Source of the DNA: Thermoplasmata archaeon
Lineage (GTDB): Archaea > Thermoplasmatota > Thermoplasmata > GCA-020350865
Length of the DNA stretch: 5,777 nt
NCBI GenBank assembly: GCA_020350865.1
Contig: CP070726.1
Coordinates: 688,449 to 694,225 of the forward strand
Reading direction: 5' to 3'
The notes under the pieces: generated by a model
Database searches by the model: none
What the model was told of the DNA's origin: nothing
What the model saw: only the letters and a program-made list of their open reading frames with translations
Shown: in pieces, positions 3,444-5,777 of the stretch
Numbering within the stretch: the first letter of the stretch is position 1
Layout of the letters: every line of letters begins with the position of its first letter
Position numbers and translations under genes: made by a program

Positions 3444-5777
3444 ATGAGGAAGCGGTTAGGGCAGGGTCATGTCCGAAAAGGCCTGGGTTCGATTACCTTT
3501 GTTTTTCTGCTTGTAGCCTCGAGTATGGTGGTCGTATTTCCCCTGACCGCACCAAAGGTCAAAGGACAGCCTATAGAGCACCTGGCTTCCACCGCAGACG
3601 AGGACGGGGTTTTTCCCTATGACATCGATGGGATTGAGAACCAAATCGTTGTATGGAATCCAGCAGAGGACCACCATATAACTGCGGACTACACGGTGGA
3701 TGCCCTTTATACACTCCATATCCCGGGACTCAACTACATGTTCGATCCTGTCATGTCCAGTGAAATCACCTTTAAAACAGCGGATACGATGATAGATGTG
3801 TACGGGACATTAATTACCCATTCGGACGGCAATGAGATGACAAAGACCCTTTTCTGGGGCGAGGACGAGATAGAATGGAAGGGGATCTATTTCAGGCCGG
3901 GTAGTTCCGCCAATATCACGGACTGTATATTTGATGGTGCCACAAGTGGTCTGCATATGTGGACCTGGATCGACGTCCAACCCATGACACTGCTGCCTCC
4001 GGGCATAACTGACACCACCTTCAGAGATATGGGTATTTACGGCGTTCGCTTTTCCCATTTGGAGGGTGCAACCAACATAGATGGCTGTACCTTCGAAGAT
4101 AATTATAACTCCGCCCTCCCGTTGAAGGTTTCTGGAACGGATATGACCCTGAGAAATACCGCCTTCTTTTCCCACGGCAATGGCACACCCTGCCTTCTGA
4201 TCAGAAATTCAGACGTGACCGCCGAAGGTTGTTATTTTCATGGTAATTACCAGCCCGGTCATTTGGTTCACATCGATGACATTCCAGGAAGTGGGAATTC
4301 CAACGGCACCGTGTTCAGGGACTGCGACTTTACCCGCGGGGAAGCGGATGTCCCTCTTTATAGGGTCGACGGCGCCACTCCTTTTTTCGACAACTGTTCC
4401 TTTGATACCTCCCATGGAGAGGACTCGGTTTTGGCCTACGAAATAGGGGGTAAGGTGCCCGCCCATCTGACCCTCAGGAATCCCGCCGGGGACGGCAGCC
4501 CGGGCTTCTGGGACGGCTCCTTTGACAACACCACAATGAACGTCACAGGCAATTCCACCATCACGCTGCAGTGGTATACGAATGTCAATGTTGTGGACCC
4601 TGACGGCCATCCGATAAACAAATCATTTGTGACCGTGTCTGCACCTGCTGAGCCCTCCTCTAAGCCGACTGACGGTTTGGGATGGGCCGAATGGTTCACT
4701 GTCACCGAACTGGTCAAGTACAACGACAGCGTGGTGTACAACGGTCCCTACAACATCACGGCCACCAACAATTCAATGGAGGGCTTTGCAGATCCCGAGC
4801 CGTCATTTGACATGTCAAAGGAGATCTTTATTGAAGTGCCCTTCAATCCCAAACCAAACAATCTGCCCAATGTCACCTTTTTCTCCACACCCGCCGGGGT
4901 GCATACGGGCCCCATTGCAATCGAATTTATCCTGGTGGACATGGACCCTGGTGACGATGGTAATATGAGCATAGAGGTGGAGTTCTGGGACGACGACATC
5001 GGTATTTGGAAACAAGCCACGGTGCATGCCACGAGCTGTCCCACTACCGGCCTGGATAACAACACACTGTATCAGTACGTGTGGGACTCTCAATCGAAAG
5101 ATTTTCCTAATAGAGAAAGCACCCAGGTTAAAATACGAATCCGAGGGCGTGACAGATCAGGCTCCTGGGGTCCCTGGAATGAGACGCTCAATTTCACGGT
5201 GGACAACAAGGTACCCGAACTGTTATCCGGCCCCACGGTCGTTACCACAAATACCACCTGCAATATTACTTGGACTGTGGACGAGCCCGCCCATGCAGTT
5301 GTGTGGTACGGTCTGTACGGTAACGGCACCTTCTATGATCTCACGCATGAAAACCAGAACCTGACACTGGACACACTGCAGTCCGTGACATTGACCAATC
5401 TTCTACCCGGAAGAAGATATTCCTTTGTCATCAATTCCACGGACGGTGTGGGCAATACGTACTCCAGGAAGGTAGTGGACACATTCGAGACATTTGTGTA
5501 TATCTACCTGTATCAAGGCTGGAACATGATATCAGTACCCCCATGGCTGTGGAATGCAGATGTGGGCTACCTCTGGGAAGACGGCCTGCATGCGGTGTTG
5601 TCCAACATTGCAGGCGAATGGGATGTCGCCCAGTGGTACCACCCCAGGGATCCTGCAGACCCCTGGAAGACCAACCATACGGCGAAACCGTACCATATGA
5701 ACGATCTGCACACATACAACTGCAGCTGGGGCCTGTGGCTTCACATGAAAACAGACAGGGTTCTGATTCCCAATTAC
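3444..5777 (+). CDS. Gene C: secreted beta-helix protein, paralogue of gene B (3'-truncated by the window edge)
   Basis: The frame is open for 778 codons, up to the last base. Residues 1-41 form a Sec-type signal peptide (basic RKR at 2-4 and RK at 11-12, hydrophobic core about 17-36). The mature protein should start at Q42, as in B. Domains follow in the same order: lead-in strands at 42-140, beta-helix at about 145-325 (GIYFRPGS, YGVRFS, LRNTAFFSHG, DNCSFD at 316), a DPDGHPI domain at about 365-460, an Ig-like domain ending FTVDN near 590, an FN3-like domain at about 590-680 (DEPAHAVVWYG, LLPGRRYSF), and the first part of the GWN module from residue 692. More than twenty NxS/T sequons are present. 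Identity to B is roughly a third in the beta-helix (by eye) but about 79% in the 87 visible module residues. About 90 residues, including the second GWN half, should lie beyond the edge. The role is unknown; a surface or secreted binding protein is inferred. It has ATG and a strong Shine-Dalgarno, unlike B, so it may be translated more strongly. Confidence 0.92.
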   Translation, partial: MRKRLGQGHVRKGLGSITFVFLLVASSMVVVFPLTAPKVKGQPIEHLASTADEDGVFPYDIDGIENQIVVWNPAEDHHITADYTVDALYTLHIPGLNYMFDPVMSSEITFKTADTMIDVYGTLITHSDGNEMTKTLFWGEDEIEWKGIYFRPGSSANITDCIFDGATSGLHMWTWIDVQPMTLLPPGITDTTFRDMGIYGVRFSHLEGATNIDGCTFEDNYNSALPLKVSGTDMTLRNTAFFSHGNGTPCLLIRNSDVTAEGCYFHGNYQPGHLVHIDDIPGSGNSNGTVFRDCDFTRGEADVPLYRVDGATPFFDNCSFDTSHGEDSVLAYEIGGKVPAHLTLRNPAGDGSPGFWDGSFDNTTMNVTGNSTITLQWYTNVNVVDPDGHPINKSFVTVSAPAEPSSKPTDGLGWAEWFTVTELVKYNDSVVYNGPYNITATNNSMEGFADPEPSFDMSKEIFIEVPFNPKPNNLPNVTFFSTPAGVHTGPIAIEFILVDMDPGDDGNMSIEVEFWDDDIGIWKQATVHATSCPTTGLDNNTLYQYVWDSQSKDFPNRESTQVKIRIRGRDRSGSWGPWNETLNFTVDNKVPELLSGPTVVTTNTTCNITWTVDEPAHAVVWYGLYGNGTFYDLTHENQNLTLDTLQSVTLTNLLPGRRYSFVINSTDGVGNTYSRKVVDTFETFVYIYLYQGWNMISVPPWLWNADVGYLWEDGLHAVLSNIAGEWDVAQWYHPRDPADPWKTNHTAKPYHMNDLHTYNCSWGLWLHMKTDRVLIPNY
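5585..5777 (+). repeat. Right copy of the near-identical repeat (C-terminal cassette, gene C)
   Basis: It matches 1-193 without gaps at 185 of 193 positions, and the last 93 bases are identical. Several mismatches change the protein (D/E, I/V, D/H, T/R), so the two are distinct gene copies and not the same bases read twice. The match is still perfect where the window ends, so the true length of the repeat cannot be seen. Confidence 0.93.

Noticed and set aside
3810..4610. Minus-strand ORFs of 121 and 133 codons opposite gene C.
   Set aside because: They lie fully inside the well-supported frame of gene C and have no recognisable domain or start context.
1..5777. The window as a complete circular element with overlapping ends.
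   Set aside because: The ends differ at 8 of 193 positions with several amino-acid changes, so they are separate copies. No replication or mobilisation gene is present. Read noise in a poor assembly cannot be fully excluded.

Overview
The window looks archaeal, most likely an uncultivated member of the Thermoplasmatota (Thermoplasmata-type sediment or anoxic-habitat archaeon). Three things suggest this. The proteins are secreted right-handed beta-helix proteins with many N-glycosylation sequons. They end in a paired GWN module (GWNMISVP ... GWNFVGYPS ... GRGYWIH) that I recall mainly from such genomes. A BRE/TATA-like promoter, CCAAAAAG followed by TTTATATC, precedes the third gene. The assignment rests on pattern memory, not on a search.

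Layout: three tandem, same-strand members of one paralogous family fill the window. Gene A (2-469) is the last 155 codons of a copy that begins upstream. Gene B (705-3281, GTG start, 858 aa) is complete. Gene C (3444-5777, ATG start, 778 codons visible) runs off the right edge still open and should end about 90 residues later. B and C share one domain order: a 41-residue Sec-type signal peptide with predicted cleavage before a QP dipeptide in both; a beta-helix region; two beta-sandwich (Ig-like or carboxypeptidase-regulatory-like) domains; a fibronectin type III-like domain; and the duplicated GWN C-terminal module. The beta-helix regions have diverged strongly, while the C-terminal module is much more conserved, at DNA as well as protein level.

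Between the genes: 470-704 is AT-rich and holds a possible 3' stem-loop, two short perfect inverted repeats, weak TATA-like elements and a G-rich ribosome binding site. 3282-3443 holds a possible 3' stem-loop, the best archaeal promoter of the window, a hairpin that encloses a Shine-Dalgarno sequence, a possible 4-codon leader ORF and a strong Shine-Dalgarno for gene C. Each gene seems to have its own control region, so this is a tandem array and not a tight operon.

The most notable signal is that the first 193 bases are about 96% identical to the last 193 (8 differences by hand alignment, the final 93 bases identical), whereas gene B, which lies between them, is only about 82% identical to A over the same stretch. 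This points to recent duplication or gene conversion of the C-terminal cassette between alternating copies, and the location at both window edges also raises the possibility of a repeat-induced assembly break. No enzyme active site, transposase, RNA gene or CRISPR array was seen. The likely joint role of the genes is a family of variable, glycosylated cell-surface or secreted proteins with a shared C-terminal module. Their ligands are unknown.
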